A DNA stretch of 44,552 bases from the NCBI GenBank assembly GCA_964390805.1, contig CAYMKL010000046.1, positions 1 to 44,552 of the forward strand, in the 5' to 3' direction. Origin of the DNA: CAYMKL01 sp964390805. GTDB taxonomy: Bacteria > Chloroflexota > Anaerolineae > VGOG01. A program made the translations under genes and the position numbers. The notes under the pieces were generated by a model. That model saw only the letters and a program-made list of their open reading frames with translations, was not told the origin of the DNA and ran no database searches. The stretch's first letter is position 1. Every line of letters begins with the position of its first letter. Positions 1-6,960 of this stretch are shown in pieces.

Positions 1-2
1 TG

Positions 3-176
3 GGTTTCAAGCTGGAAATTATCATTCCCGCTCCCACTTGATTGCGGTCTACTGAATATGGTAGATATCCGGAGATGGCAGCGGCTACCAGAAAGCGATT
101 GAACGATTACTTCAGGCCACAAAATGAGCGGTTGTATGAGTTTCTGGGCCGCGACTTTGGTTGGGAGAGCAAATGA
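3..176 (+). pseudogene. Sulfotransferase C-terminal end (partial, in-frame stop)
   Basis: Reading frame 3 ends with a stretch around residues NDYFRPQNERLYEFLGRDF followed by GW and a TGA at 174-176. This layout (Leu..Tyr-Phe..Asn-Glu-Arg-Leu-Tyr..Leu-Gly-Arg-Asp-Phe-Gly-Trp) is the usual C-terminus of bacterial PAPS-dependent sulfotransferases. The same frame has a TGA at 39-41, so what is visible is either a broken gene or a short remnant; the upstream part lies outside the window. The stop is 7 bases before the next gene, which suggests one transcription unit. The family is inferred from about 40 residues only. Confidence 0.45.
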
Positions 177-183
177 GTTCCAC

Positions 184-1254
184 ATGAAAGTCAGATTCAA
201 CATCGTCTACACCCCAGGAACCGTCAAATACCTGAGTTTCTTCGTTTGGAGTTTACTCAGGTGTTCGGATGCCTCCTTTCGCCTGGTATCCAACGGCTGC
301 CTGCCGCCGGAGAGGCGATACCTGCAACAGCTCTGCACCAGGGCCCCCTGCCTGGAGTTTCGTGCCATTCCGACCAAGACCAGCTTGCCCCACGGCCAGG
401 TGCTCAACTACCTACAGGCCATGACCCGTGCCGACCATTTCTGCTTCATGGACTCGGACATCTTCGCCACAGGGGACTTCCTGGGCGGGATAACGGCCGA
501 TCTCGAACGTTACGCCGGCGTTTTTTCAGGCTCACCGATTTGGGTGAAGCGCTGCGAAGAAGTCATGCCCCACGCCTTTCGTCACATGGCCGGCACCTTC
601 AATCGCACCGACACGGGAGTCTGTTTGGGCAGCACCTACGTCGCCGTCTACGACAATCATCTGCTGACGACGATCATGCAGTCCACCGGCATCGGCTTCG
701 AGGAATACCGGTGGGCCGAGATTCCGGCTAACGTTCAAGAACAGCTCGCCGGCCTCGACATGGCAAAGGATACCTACGACACCGGCAAGGTGCTCAACCT
801 GTTGCTGCTGGCGCAAGACGAAGAACTCATCTACCTGGACTCGCCCGCTCTCTGCCATGTCGGTGGCACCAGCTTCCAGGTACACTACGACCGGCAACCA
901 CGAAGCGTCAGGAGCAAAGTCCTGAATTGGTTGGCAGCGTCAGGGCTTCGATCTCCCATAAAGCACATCAGACGGCGCCGGGCGACCGAAAGCTATCGAG
1001 AAAGGTATCGAGATGCACCCGAGGCCGAATTTCAGTTGAACGTTACGCAACGCAGTCTACACCGGAACCCGGTGCGTCAGTATTTCTTGCGGTTGCTCAA
1101 CGCCTTGTTTCACGATGCGCCAGCACCACCCCCACCCGTCACCGGTGACGAGGAAATAGACCAGAGGCTTCTCGACGCCAGGGACCGGCTCATTCTCTTG
1201 TTCGAGGAATACCGCGACAAGATAGGCCACAGTGCAGAAGAAACGGCGCGTTGA
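184..1254 (+). CDS. Glycosyltransferase-like protein with DxD motif
   Basis: A protein of about 356 residues. I place the start at ATG 184 (MKVRFNIVYTPG) because the longer frame from 124 would overlap the end of the sulfotransferase frame. A GGGAGAG lies at 163-169, rather far upstream. The N-terminal half resembles a GT-A fold: a beta-strand start, then FMDSDIFATG near residue 86, where Asp-Ser-Asp is the metal- and nucleotide-sugar-binding DxD. A late His-Val-Gly-Gly segment may be the second metal ligand. The C-terminal third is Arg-rich and probably helical. No signal peptide or membrane helix is seen, so it is probably cytoplasmic. The next gene overlaps or abuts its stop, implying co-translation. 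The acceptor is unknown; the neighbours (sulfotransferase, methyltransferases, PqqD fusion) suggest decoration of a glycan or peptide. Confidence 0.6.
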   Translation: MKVRFNIVYTPGTVKYLSFFVWSLLRCSDASFRLVSNGCLPPERRYLQQLCTRAPCLEFRAIPTKTSLPHGQVLNYLQAMTRADHFCFMDSDIFATGDFLGGITADLERYAGVFSGSPIWVKRCEEVMPHAFRHMAGTFNRTDTGVCLGSTYVAVYDNHLLTTIMQSTGIGFEEYRWAEIPANVQEQLAGLDMAKDTYDTGKVLNLLLLAQDEELIYLDSPALCHVGGTSFQVHYDRQPRSVRSKVLNWLAASGLRSPIKHIRRRRATESYRERYRDAPEAEFQLNVTQRSLHRNPVRQYFLRLLNALFHDAPAPPPPVTGDEEIDQRLLDARDRLILLFEEYRDKIGHSAEETAR

Positions 1255-1256
1255 CG

Positions 1257-2273
1257 ATGATGATAGAGTCGGCCTCCGCCTGCAATTACCATGTCTACGG
1301 CCTGCATCTGGTAACGAATCGGCCAGTCCCGGGGCTGGTCCCCTCTTCCGAGCCTGGCATTGGTGATGTCCACGTCGAGTTCATGGGGGTCGGGCCACGC
1401 CAGGGACAGCCAGACGCGGGTACGGTGCTTTACGCCAGTCCCGGCATCGCCGCCAACGGAGAGCCTTACCTGCAGGTGTGGAAACACGAGCAATGCGAGA
1501 GGGCACACCTGGGCATTCAGTATACCGACGGATCGGTCTACGCAACGTTTGTCGTCAATAGAGACGGAAGCAGGGTTCGGGTTACCTGGACCGAGGCAAT
1601 ACCCTTTCAGGACGTGACCACATACTTTCTAGGGCCTGTGCTCGGTTGCATCCTGCGCCTGCGGCGCATCACCTGCTTGCACGCCGGCGTGGTGGCTGTG
1701 GGTGAGCAGGCATTGGCCATTATCGGCCCGAAAGGGGCTGGGAAATCGGCAACAGTGGCCGCCTTGGCACTGCGCGGTTACGCTGTGTTGTCGGACGATA
1801 TTGCCCCACTGGTCGTGGACGACAGAGCGTTCCTCGTACAGCCGGGCTATCCTCGCCTGCGTCTATGGCCAAGCGCGATTGAGGCACTGCCCAGTCTGAC
1901 CGCCGATGACTTGCCGCGCGTCTTGTCCTCAGCCGAAAAACGCTACCTGGACCTGACGCTGGATGGTGACGCTGCCCGGTGGCGTTTTCGTCGAGACCCG
2001 CACCCGTTAGCGGCCGTGTACGTGCTGGGGGAGCGCAGCCAGGGAGGGGCACTCTCAATACACACGTTGCCCCCCCCAGAAAGCTTCATCACCCTGACGA
2101 GAAACACGTATGCCGACTACATGTTGGACCGAGTAGGCCGTGCTCGCGATTTCAAGCTGCTAGGTCGGCTGGCTGCCACCATCCCGCTTCGGCACGTGGA
2201 GCATCCCGAGGGGCTAGACGCGCTGCCCCGGCTCCGCGATGCTATCTTGGACGACTTTCAGACGTTGTCGTAG
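1257..2273 (+). CDS. HPr kinase-like P-loop protein (HprK family)
   Basis: About 338 residues. The key signal is a Walker A loop GPKGAGKS near residues 157-164, followed by SDDIAPLV, the Asp-Asp segment typical of HPr serine kinase/phosphorylase C-terminal domains. The N-terminal half is a beta-rich domain of unknown role. True HprK needs an HPr partner, which is not nearby. HprK-like proteins of this size also occur in lasso-peptide and other PqqD-containing clusters, where some phosphorylate a peptide or sugar, and that fits the PqqD fusion gene at 3437. ATG 1257 is chosen; a TTG at 1251 overlapping the upstream stop is also possible. There is no strong ribosome site, so translation is probably coupled to the glycosyltransferase gene. 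The substrate cannot be read from the sequence. Confidence 0.65.
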   Translation: MMIESASACNYHVYGLHLVTNRPVPGLVPSSEPGIGDVHVEFMGVGPRQGQPDAGTVLYASPGIAANGEPYLQVWKHEQCERAHLGIQYTDGSVYATFVVNRDGSRVRVTWTEAIPFQDVTTYFLGPVLGCILRLRRITCLHAGVVAVGEQALAIIGPKGAGKSATVAALALRGYAVLSDDIAPLVVDDRAFLVQPGYPRLRLWPSAIEALPSLTADDLPRVLSSAEKRYLDLTLDGDAARWRFRRDPHPLAAVYVLGERSQGGALSIHTLPPPESFITLTRNTYADYMLDRVGRARDFKLLGRLAATIPLRHVEHPEGLDALPRLRDAILDDFQTLS

Positions 2274-2300
2274 GCTTGAAGCGAGTGTCGGTCGAGCCCC

Positions 2301-2320
2301 GTCCTGAGCCTATTGAAGTG
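2301..2320 (+). repeat. Degenerate CCTGAG/TCGAAG-type short repeat
   Basis: GTCCTGAGCCTATTGAAGTG lies between the kinase and methyltransferase genes. It is a worn copy of the dispersed CCTGAGC-N-TCGAAGGG element seen better at 31194, 38533 and 38742. Confidence 0.45.
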
Positions 2321-2388
2321 CAGGTATGGAGTGTATCGAAAAGTACGATAGAGACCCGGCAGGCGTGAAATCAGTGTGGGCGACTTCT

Positions 2389-3279
2389 ATGAATGCGAGA
2401 ATAAAGAGGACAATCAAATCTGTCTTCAATGCCTTTGGATACGAACTGGCAAGGAAAGGTAATGAGAAATTTGAGGCACTAGGTCTGTCTATGTCTTCGA
2501 CAGAGGCTGTCGAGGCGGCAGCTTCTTACTTCTCGAACTCCTTTCCAATCTCCCCTCATTGTAGAATGAGTCAGCACGAAATTGAGACGGAGATCAGGAG
2601 CTACTACTGGCACTATCCCTTTGAGTTTGGGGAGATAGCGATACCTGCCACCCGCAGACCATCCGAGGGACTACATGGGCGACACTATCAGCGTTATTTG
2701 CACATCTTCCCTGCAATCTTGTCAAGGACAGGTGGATCCTTGTCCGGAAATACCGTGCTGGATATTGCCTGCAACGCTGGGTTCTGGTCCGTTCAAGCGA
2801 GACTAGCAGGAGCGGACGCAGTTCTCGGAATAGATGCTAGCCCTAAGAACATTGATCAAGCGAATTTCATCCTTCAACTCACTGGCTTGGATGGGATAGA
2901 ATACCGATGTATGAATGTGTATGATGTGGCCAAAGAATCGTTGGGTCAATTCGATATCACCCTCTTTCTTGGCCTTTTGTATCACTTGGACAAGCCAATT
3001 GCTGTACTTGAACATCTATCTGAAGTGACGAAGAGGTTTGCAGTTGTGGACACAAGATTAACGAGGTCCAGCGTGCCTGAGCTACGGCTAGGCCCGGATA
3101 AGATTGTTCATAGACAGCACTTCACTAATAGGCTCGCCCTTTGTCCCTCTCGAAGCGCTGTACCGATAATGCTTCGTCATGTTGGCTTTCGCGAAGTATT
3201 CTGGGTTCCGAACTCTACCGATAATCTTCCCGAGGATTACTTAACTGGTCGCCGGATGACTTTCATTGCCGTCAAATGA
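2389..3279 (+). CDS. Class I SAM-dependent methyltransferase
   Basis: About 296 residues. The Rossmann motif I is VLDIACNAGFWS near residue 124, followed by an acidic end of strand 2 (GIDASPKNI) and a motif IV region DITLFLGLLYHLDKP. The LGLLYHL element resembles the CmoB / mo5U-type and related DUF1698 methyltransferases, but the length and N-terminus (Arg/Lys-rich, then a linker) differ from CmoB. Start ATG 2389 (MNARIKRTIKSVF) is preferred over an upstream ATG at 2326 that falls in the repeat-containing spacer. Codon use is less GC-rich than in its neighbours, which hints at separate acquisition. In this cluster it could methylate a sugar, peptide or small product; the substrate is unknown. 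Confidence 0.75.
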   Translation: MNARIKRTIKSVFNAFGYELARKGNEKFEALGLSMSSTEAVEAAASYFSNSFPISPHCRMSQHEIETEIRSYYWHYPFEFGEIAIPATRRPSEGLHGRHYQRYLHIFPAILSRTGGSLSGNTVLDIACNAGFWSVQARLAGADAVLGIDASPKNIDQANFILQLTGLDGIEYRCMNVYDVAKESLGQFDITLFLGLLYHLDKPIAVLEHLSEVTKRFAVVDTRLTRSSVPELRLGPDKIVHRQHFTNRLALCPSRSAVPIMLRHVGFREVFWVPNSTDNLPEDYLTGRRMTFIAVK

Positions 3280-3436
3280 TTGGGTCCTTCCTTGAGCTTC
3301 CACATTGTCAAAAGCATCCCCGGCGGGCTTTCCCCGAAGCTCCATAGCGCCCTGGCTCAACCACCTTACAGTCAGTGCGTTTGCACTGGTGTGGGCAAGA
3401 GCGTGACGTTGACGGTATTTCGCTAGGATCTCTAAC

Positions 3437-4651
3437 ATGACCAATCTTCGTCAGAACACAATCCTACAGCGTATCCCTGACATCAGGTTGCATGTAGATT
3501 CCGGTAACTCGGCCCAGGTTTTCACCGCTGACAAGCGAATTCAGTGTGGGCCACATGGTCTGGCAGTGCTGGACATATTCTCCCGCCCGACCTCGTTTGC
3601 AGATGCGCTTAGCCAACTGAAAGCGCGTGGTGTGCAGGATTGGAAGGACCTGACCAGCACCATTGTCCAGCTTTACCAAGCCGGTGTGCTACAAGACAAA
3701 ACCCAGGTTGGGCCAACACTGACAGCCTCCGCCTCGGGTTACGGCGCAGCGCCGATTCACGTGGCCATGCTCAACGACAGAGTGCGCACCGCCAGCTTCC
3801 TGGCTGGTATTCAAGAGGTTGTGCGCCCCGGTGACGTTGTAGTAGATATTGGGACGGGCACAGGCATCCTGGCAATCGGCGCAGCCCGGGCCGGTGCAGG
3901 ACACGTGTACGCGATTGAAGCCAGCAGCATCTCTGGCGTAGCCAGTGCGGTCTTCCAAACCAGTGGACTCGCTGATCGGATTACAATCATCCACGGTTGG
4001 TCCACCCAAATCAGCCTACCCCAGCGAGCGGATGTGCTTGTTAGTGAAATGATTGGTAATGATCCGCTGGGCGAGCAGGTTCTAGAAATCACTGTGGATG
4101 CCCTCAAGCGACTCGTCAAACCAGAGGCACGTTTGGTGCCCAGCCAGGTGAAAGTATTTGGCTTGCCGGTCACGCTTCCTGAGGACGAGTTAATGAAGCG
4201 CGCAGTGACAGACGAGACGCTACGCAACTGGAAATCCTGGTACGGTATAGATTTCAGCCCGCTGGCCGATATGACCCGCGCTTCGTCGCAGCCCTTGTTT
4301 TCTGTTCGACCGCAGTCTGCGCGGGACTGGCAAACACTCAGCGAGCCGGTGCTCCTCGCCAAGGTGGATTTCAAGGCGTTCGAACACCTGGTTGTTGACA
4401 ATACGATCACCGTTACCGCTAAGGCTGCCGGACAACTGAACGGCTTGCTCATCTATTTTAGGCTGGTGCTGGGCCCGACCACGCGTCTGTCAACCCACCC
4501 TGCTCAGGCACATGCCGACAACCACTGGCGTAGCCCTGTGTGGTACGTTGTAGACGCGTTGTCCCTGCAACCAGGAGACCAATTCTCGGTCAACTACCAA
4601 TATGGGTTGCATGGTTCCGGCAGCATAGTGCGTGTCTCTCAGCATGCTTGA
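3437..4651 (+). CDS. PqqD-like domain fused to PRMT-type methyltransferase
   Basis: A 404-residue protein with two parts. Residues 1-95 look like a PqqD/RRE-type winged-helix domain: a strand-rich start, then GLAVLDIFSRPTSFADAL and an acidic-helix end. Residues 100-404 resemble protein arginine methyltransferases: HVAMLNDRVRTASF matches the PRMT entry helix, VVDIGTGTGILAIGAA near 136 is SAM motif I, and VSEMIGND with a following Glu near 203 mimics the double-Glu loop that holds the guanidinium group. PqqD domains bind leader peptides of ribosomal peptides, so a fusion to a PRMT-type enzyme suggests a leader-guided peptide methyltransferase (inference). AGGATC precedes ATG 3437. The next gene starts 8 bases inside this one. 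No precursor peptide is evident in the window; it may lie upstream of it. Confidence 0.7.
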   Translation: MTNLRQNTILQRIPDIRLHVDSGNSAQVFTADKRIQCGPHGLAVLDIFSRPTSFADALSQLKARGVQDWKDLTSTIVQLYQAGVLQDKTQVGPTLTASASGYGAAPIHVAMLNDRVRTASFLAGIQEVVRPGDVVVDIGTGTGILAIGAARAGAGHVYAIEASSISGVASAVFQTSGLADRITIIHGWSTQISLPQRADVLVSEMIGNDPLGEQVLEITVDALKRLVKPEARLVPSQVKVFGLPVTLPEDELMKRAVTDETLRNWKSWYGIDFSPLADMTRASSQPLFSVRPQSARDWQTLSEPVLLAKVDFKAFEHLVVDNTITVTAKAAGQLNGLLIYFRLVLGPTTRLSTHPAQAHADNHWRSPVWYVVDALSLQPGDQFSVNYQYGLHGSGSIVRVSQHA

Positions 4652-5885
4652 ATCTCGCTCCCACGCTTTGATTCTTGGAATCGTTTTGCTGGGCGGAACT
4701 TGTCTCCTCGTGTCACTTGCAGCGTGCGAGATCGTCCAGCACTTTGATCTTCTCCAGGGCGACTTGTGTTCTGAAGGGACAATAGTCCAGAATCCAAGGG
4801 ATGATCGGAGAAACTTGACCTCACCCACCGCAGAAGTCCGCTATCTGGGAAACCCCTTCAAGACCTGGAGAGACATATTCGCCAGCCATCGCTACGCCAG
4901 AAACGTGTGGGACATGCAATTGTGGGGTGACAAGATCTACCTGGGCCACGGCAACAGCAGCAACAGGGGGCCGGCGCCGAACGCCGGCCCCGTTCGCGTC
5001 ATCGCCTACCATCCCCAATCTGGCTGCTTTCAGACCGAATTCATCGTAGACGAAGAACAGATTGACCGCTATCGCGTCATCGGAAATCAACTCTACATCC
5101 CCGGCCACGATCCCCGCGAGCCTTGGGACTGGGGCAACTTCTACCGCCTGACCAACGATGGTTGGGAGAAGGTCCGCACCATCCCCCAGGGCATCCACGC
5201 CTATGACATCCTGGGCTATCAAGGAGCCCTCTTCGTCGCCTTGGGAACGACAGAGGGAGGCAAGGTCGCTCGCTCCACCGATGGTGGGCAGACCTGGGAG
5301 AGCTTTGCGCTGCCCGGTGTCGGTCGTGCATTTGAGTTGTTCACACTCGGCAATGAGCTCTACGTCCATGCCTATCGCAACGGTGGGCTTTACCGATACA
5401 GCAAAAAAAGCTTTGACCGCCTCGCCGTTGACCTCTTCCCATCTGCCCAGTACAGTCAGAATCCGATGATGGTCCGCTCCATTCTTTTCGATGGTGTCCT
5501 GCTCTATATTGGGGCGGACAACGTCAACGACCACCAATGGACGCCATTTGCGGCGTACAAGGCTGAGAGCATCAATGAAGCGCAGAAGTTGAACCTTCCC
5601 CCACAAGATCTGCCCTATGACATTCTGGTACGGGATGGAAACGGCTATATTCTAACGAACCGATTTGAAGATTCAGGATCGGGTTATACTGTCATCATCT
5701 ATCGCTCCGATGACGTGTCTGGTGACCTGGAGCAGTGGAAGGAGATCGTGCGGTTCAACGCGCCTTCATTTGCTCGATCATTTGAGTTGTACGAAGGAGT
5801 GTTTTATATTGGACTGGGTACGGCCACCAAACCGCTAAACGCAGCCAGTGGCAACATTTACCAGGTCGTGCCTCCGGTGCCGTGA
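4644..5885 (+). CDS. Beta-propeller lipoprotein with Asp-box repeat
   Basis: About 413 residues. The N-terminus from ATG 4644 has a hydrophobic core followed by LAAC, a good lipobox, so the mature protein is probably anchored outside the membrane by its Cys. The rest is strand-rich with recurring Leu-Tyr-Val/Gly-Gly segments and one clear Asp-box (STDGGQTWESF near residue 210), as in sialidase/BNR or sortilin-type propellers. No sialidase Arg triad or FRIP motif is evident, so enzymatic activity should not be assumed. The start overlaps the preceding stop by 8 bases, which ties it to the tailoring genes. It could bind or display the product of that cluster. The GTG at 4632 is an alternative start. 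Confidence 0.65.
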   Translation: MLESRSHALILGIVLLGGTCLLVSLAACEIVQHFDLLQGDLCSEGTIVQNPRDDRRNLTSPTAEVRYLGNPFKTWRDIFASHRYARNVWDMQLWGDKIYLGHGNSSNRGPAPNAGPVRVIAYHPQSGCFQTEFIVDEEQIDRYRVIGNQLYIPGHDPREPWDWGNFYRLTNDGWEKVRTIPQGIHAYDILGYQGALFVALGTTEGGKVARSTDGGQTWESFALPGVGRAFELFTLGNELYVHAYRNGGLYRYSKKSFDRLAVDLFPSAQYSQNPMMVRSILFDGVLLYIGADNVNDHQWTPFAAYKAESINEAQKLNLPPQDLPYDILVRDGNGYILTNRFEDSGSGYTVIIYRSDDVSGDLEQWKEIVRFNAPSFARSFELYEGVFYIGLGTATKPLNAASGNIYQVVPPVP

Positions 5886-5971
5886 ATTGGGATAGTGCTC
5901 TGGGCCGCAATGCCGCCCACCTGACGCGCGCTCCAGTGAATAGTCCGGTGGCGAGGCCGTGTCAATCAGGC

Positions 5972-6000
5972 TTGCATTGAACACTGTCTTATGGTATAAT
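5972..6000 (+). promoter_or_regulatory. Sigma70-type promoter of the toxin-antitoxin pair
   Basis: TTGCAT at 5972-5977 and TATAAT at 5995-6000 are separated by 17 bases, 37 bases before the antitoxin start. The stretch 5886-5971 shows nothing else that I recognise. Confidence 0.7.
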
Positions 6001-6002
6001 GT

Positions 6003-6023
6003 GAAAAAGGAAATCACTTTTTC
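6003..6023 (+). promoter_or_regulatory. Palindromic operator candidate of the toxin-antitoxin pair
   Basis: GAAAAAG at 6003-6009 and CTTTTTC at 6017-6023 form a perfect inverted repeat with a 7-base centre, just after the -10 box. AbrB/MazE-type antitoxins usually repress their own promoter, so this is a plausible binding site. It is an inference from position and symmetry. Confidence 0.45.
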
Positions 6024-6036
6024 ATGGAGGAACCAG

Positions 6037-6318
6037 ATGGAGCAACTGATCAAAGTAACACGAGGTGGGCAGGTAACCATACCCGCGGTTCTGCGCCGTG
6101 AGGCAGGCATCGAGGTCGGCGACTATCTGGAAGTGCGATTGGAGCAGGATAGGCTGGTGCTGTTGCCAAAGCAGGTCATAGACAAAAGCCAAGCCTACTT
6201 CTGGACAGAAGCCTGGCAAGAAAGTGAGCGTGAGGCGGAAGAAGACCTGAGAACAGGTCAGGTAAAGAGATTCGAGACGTTAGAGAACCTCATCGCTGAC
6301 TTGGATGCGGAGGAATAA
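6037..6318 (+). CDS. AbrB/MazE-family antitoxin
   Basis: A 93-residue protein. Residues 1-47 form a SpoVT-AbrB swapped-hairpin DNA-binding domain: KVTRGGQVTIPAVLRREAGI, then VGDYLEVRLEQDRLVLLP. The tail is acidic and helical (many Glu and Asp), the part that normally wraps and inhibits the toxin. ATG 6037 has a GGAGG at 6026-6030 with a 6-base gap, so the longer upstream frame is rejected. The stop codon at 6316 is next to the toxin start, the normal layout of such pairs. It probably autoregulates through the palindrome at 6003. Confidence 0.88.
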   Translation: MEQLIKVTRGGQVTIPAVLRREAGIEVGDYLEVRLEQDRLVLLPKQVIDKSQAYFWTEAWQESEREAEEDLRTGQVKRFETLENLIADLDAEE

Positions 6319-6319
6319 T

Positions 6320-6580
6320 GTGGAGCTGGTTCGTACCGCGCGTTTCAAGCGAGCATATCGCAAGCTTGGGCTCCGGCACCGCGAGCAGGTGAAAAAGGCC
6401 CTGTCCCAATTGCTGGCCGACCGCGCTCACCCTGGACTGCGAGTCAAGCGCGTGTGGGGAGCCAAGGGCGTGTGGGAACTGCGCGCCGGGAGGGAAATCC
6501 GCGTGACGTTCGAGATTGAGACAGACGCCTACGTTCTGCGCAATGTGGGTCATCATGACCCCACACTCAAGAATCCATAG
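6320..6580 (+). CDS. RelE/ParE-family toxin
   Basis: About 86 residues with the RelE/ParE layout: two N-terminal helices (FKRAYRKLGLRHREQVKKAL), then a four-strand sheet with LRVKRVWGAKGVWELRAGREIRVTF and a final LRNVGHHD segment. In this superfamily such proteins cleave ribosome-bound mRNA or poison gyrase; the conserved Arg/Lys and terminal His-His-Asp favour the mRNA-interferase type, but this is not certain. GTG 6320 is chosen because GGAGG at 6309-6313 sits 6 bases upstream; an ATG at 6305 lies ahead of that site. It is coupled to the antitoxin gene, with one base between stop and start. Confidence 0.82.
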   Translation: MELVRTARFKRAYRKLGLRHREQVKKALSQLLADRAHPGLRVKRVWGAKGVWELRAGREIRVTFEIETDAYVLRNVGHHDPTLKNP

Positions 6581-6832
6581 CTCTACCTACTGTGTTTCAA
6601 CCTCTGTGTTCAGTAGATCCAAAATCGCTCCAAGGAGATTGCGTGCAACCTGCGGTTGCCTTCCCCGCTTTGGGCCTGGATCTGGCGATCCAGGCCGAGC
6701 AAGATTGGATCTATTGGTGCTCCGGAGCTAACGATGCCTTGGCCCAATTGCACTATCTAGTTTGAGGGTTTGCATTGTTCTGCGCTGACCCGCGGCGTCG
6801 GGCGATGGTCTGGGCAGTAGCGATGAAAACGG
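6581..6832. other. Non-coding spacer with one hairpin
   Basis: No gene is seen. A perfect 10-base stem GGCCTGGATC/GATCCAGGCC with loop TGGC lies at 6673-6696. It could terminate the toxin operon, but it has no T tract. Confidence 0.5.
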
Positions 6833-6868
6833 AACGGCCCCATCCCTTGTGCAAGGAACGGGGCCGTT
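6833..6868 (-). terminator. Terminator-like hairpin downstream of the large minus-strand gene
   Basis: AACGGCCCC (6833-6841) pairs with GGGGCCGTT (6860-6868), with an inner CCTT/AAGG. On the minus strand the stem is followed by TTTTC, so it can act as an intrinsic terminator for the gene ending at 6961. Confidence 0.6.
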
Positions 6869-6895
6869 TCGTGAGGGGGCGTGTGCCAGCCCGTA

Positions 6896-6924
6896 AGGCC
6901 CGCCGTCAAAGTGACGGCGGGCCT
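6896..6924. terminator. Perfect 13-base hairpin after the minus-strand stop
   Basis: AGGCCCGCCGTCA (6896-6908) and TGACGGCGGGCCT (6912-6924) pair fully around AAG, 36 bases after the stop of the minus-strand gene. There is no T tract, so it may be an mRNA 3' end stabiliser rather than a terminator. Confidence 0.5.
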
Positions 6925-6960
6925 CGTTGGCCCACCGCCGACTCGGAGGCAGAATTCGCC

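Noticed and set aside
124..183. Longer N-terminus for the glycosyltransferase
   Set aside because: It is out of frame over the conserved sulfotransferase C-terminus, which ends at 176.
3280..3426. Open frame continuing 48 codons past the methyltransferase stop, as a possible precursor peptide
   Set aside because: It starts only at a TTG without ribosome site, has no core-peptide features, and lies in frame by chance after a normal C-terminus.
3241..3444. Minus-strand 67-codon frame in the same spacer
   Set aside because: No ribosome site, partly antisense to the methyltransferase gene, and no recognisable domain.
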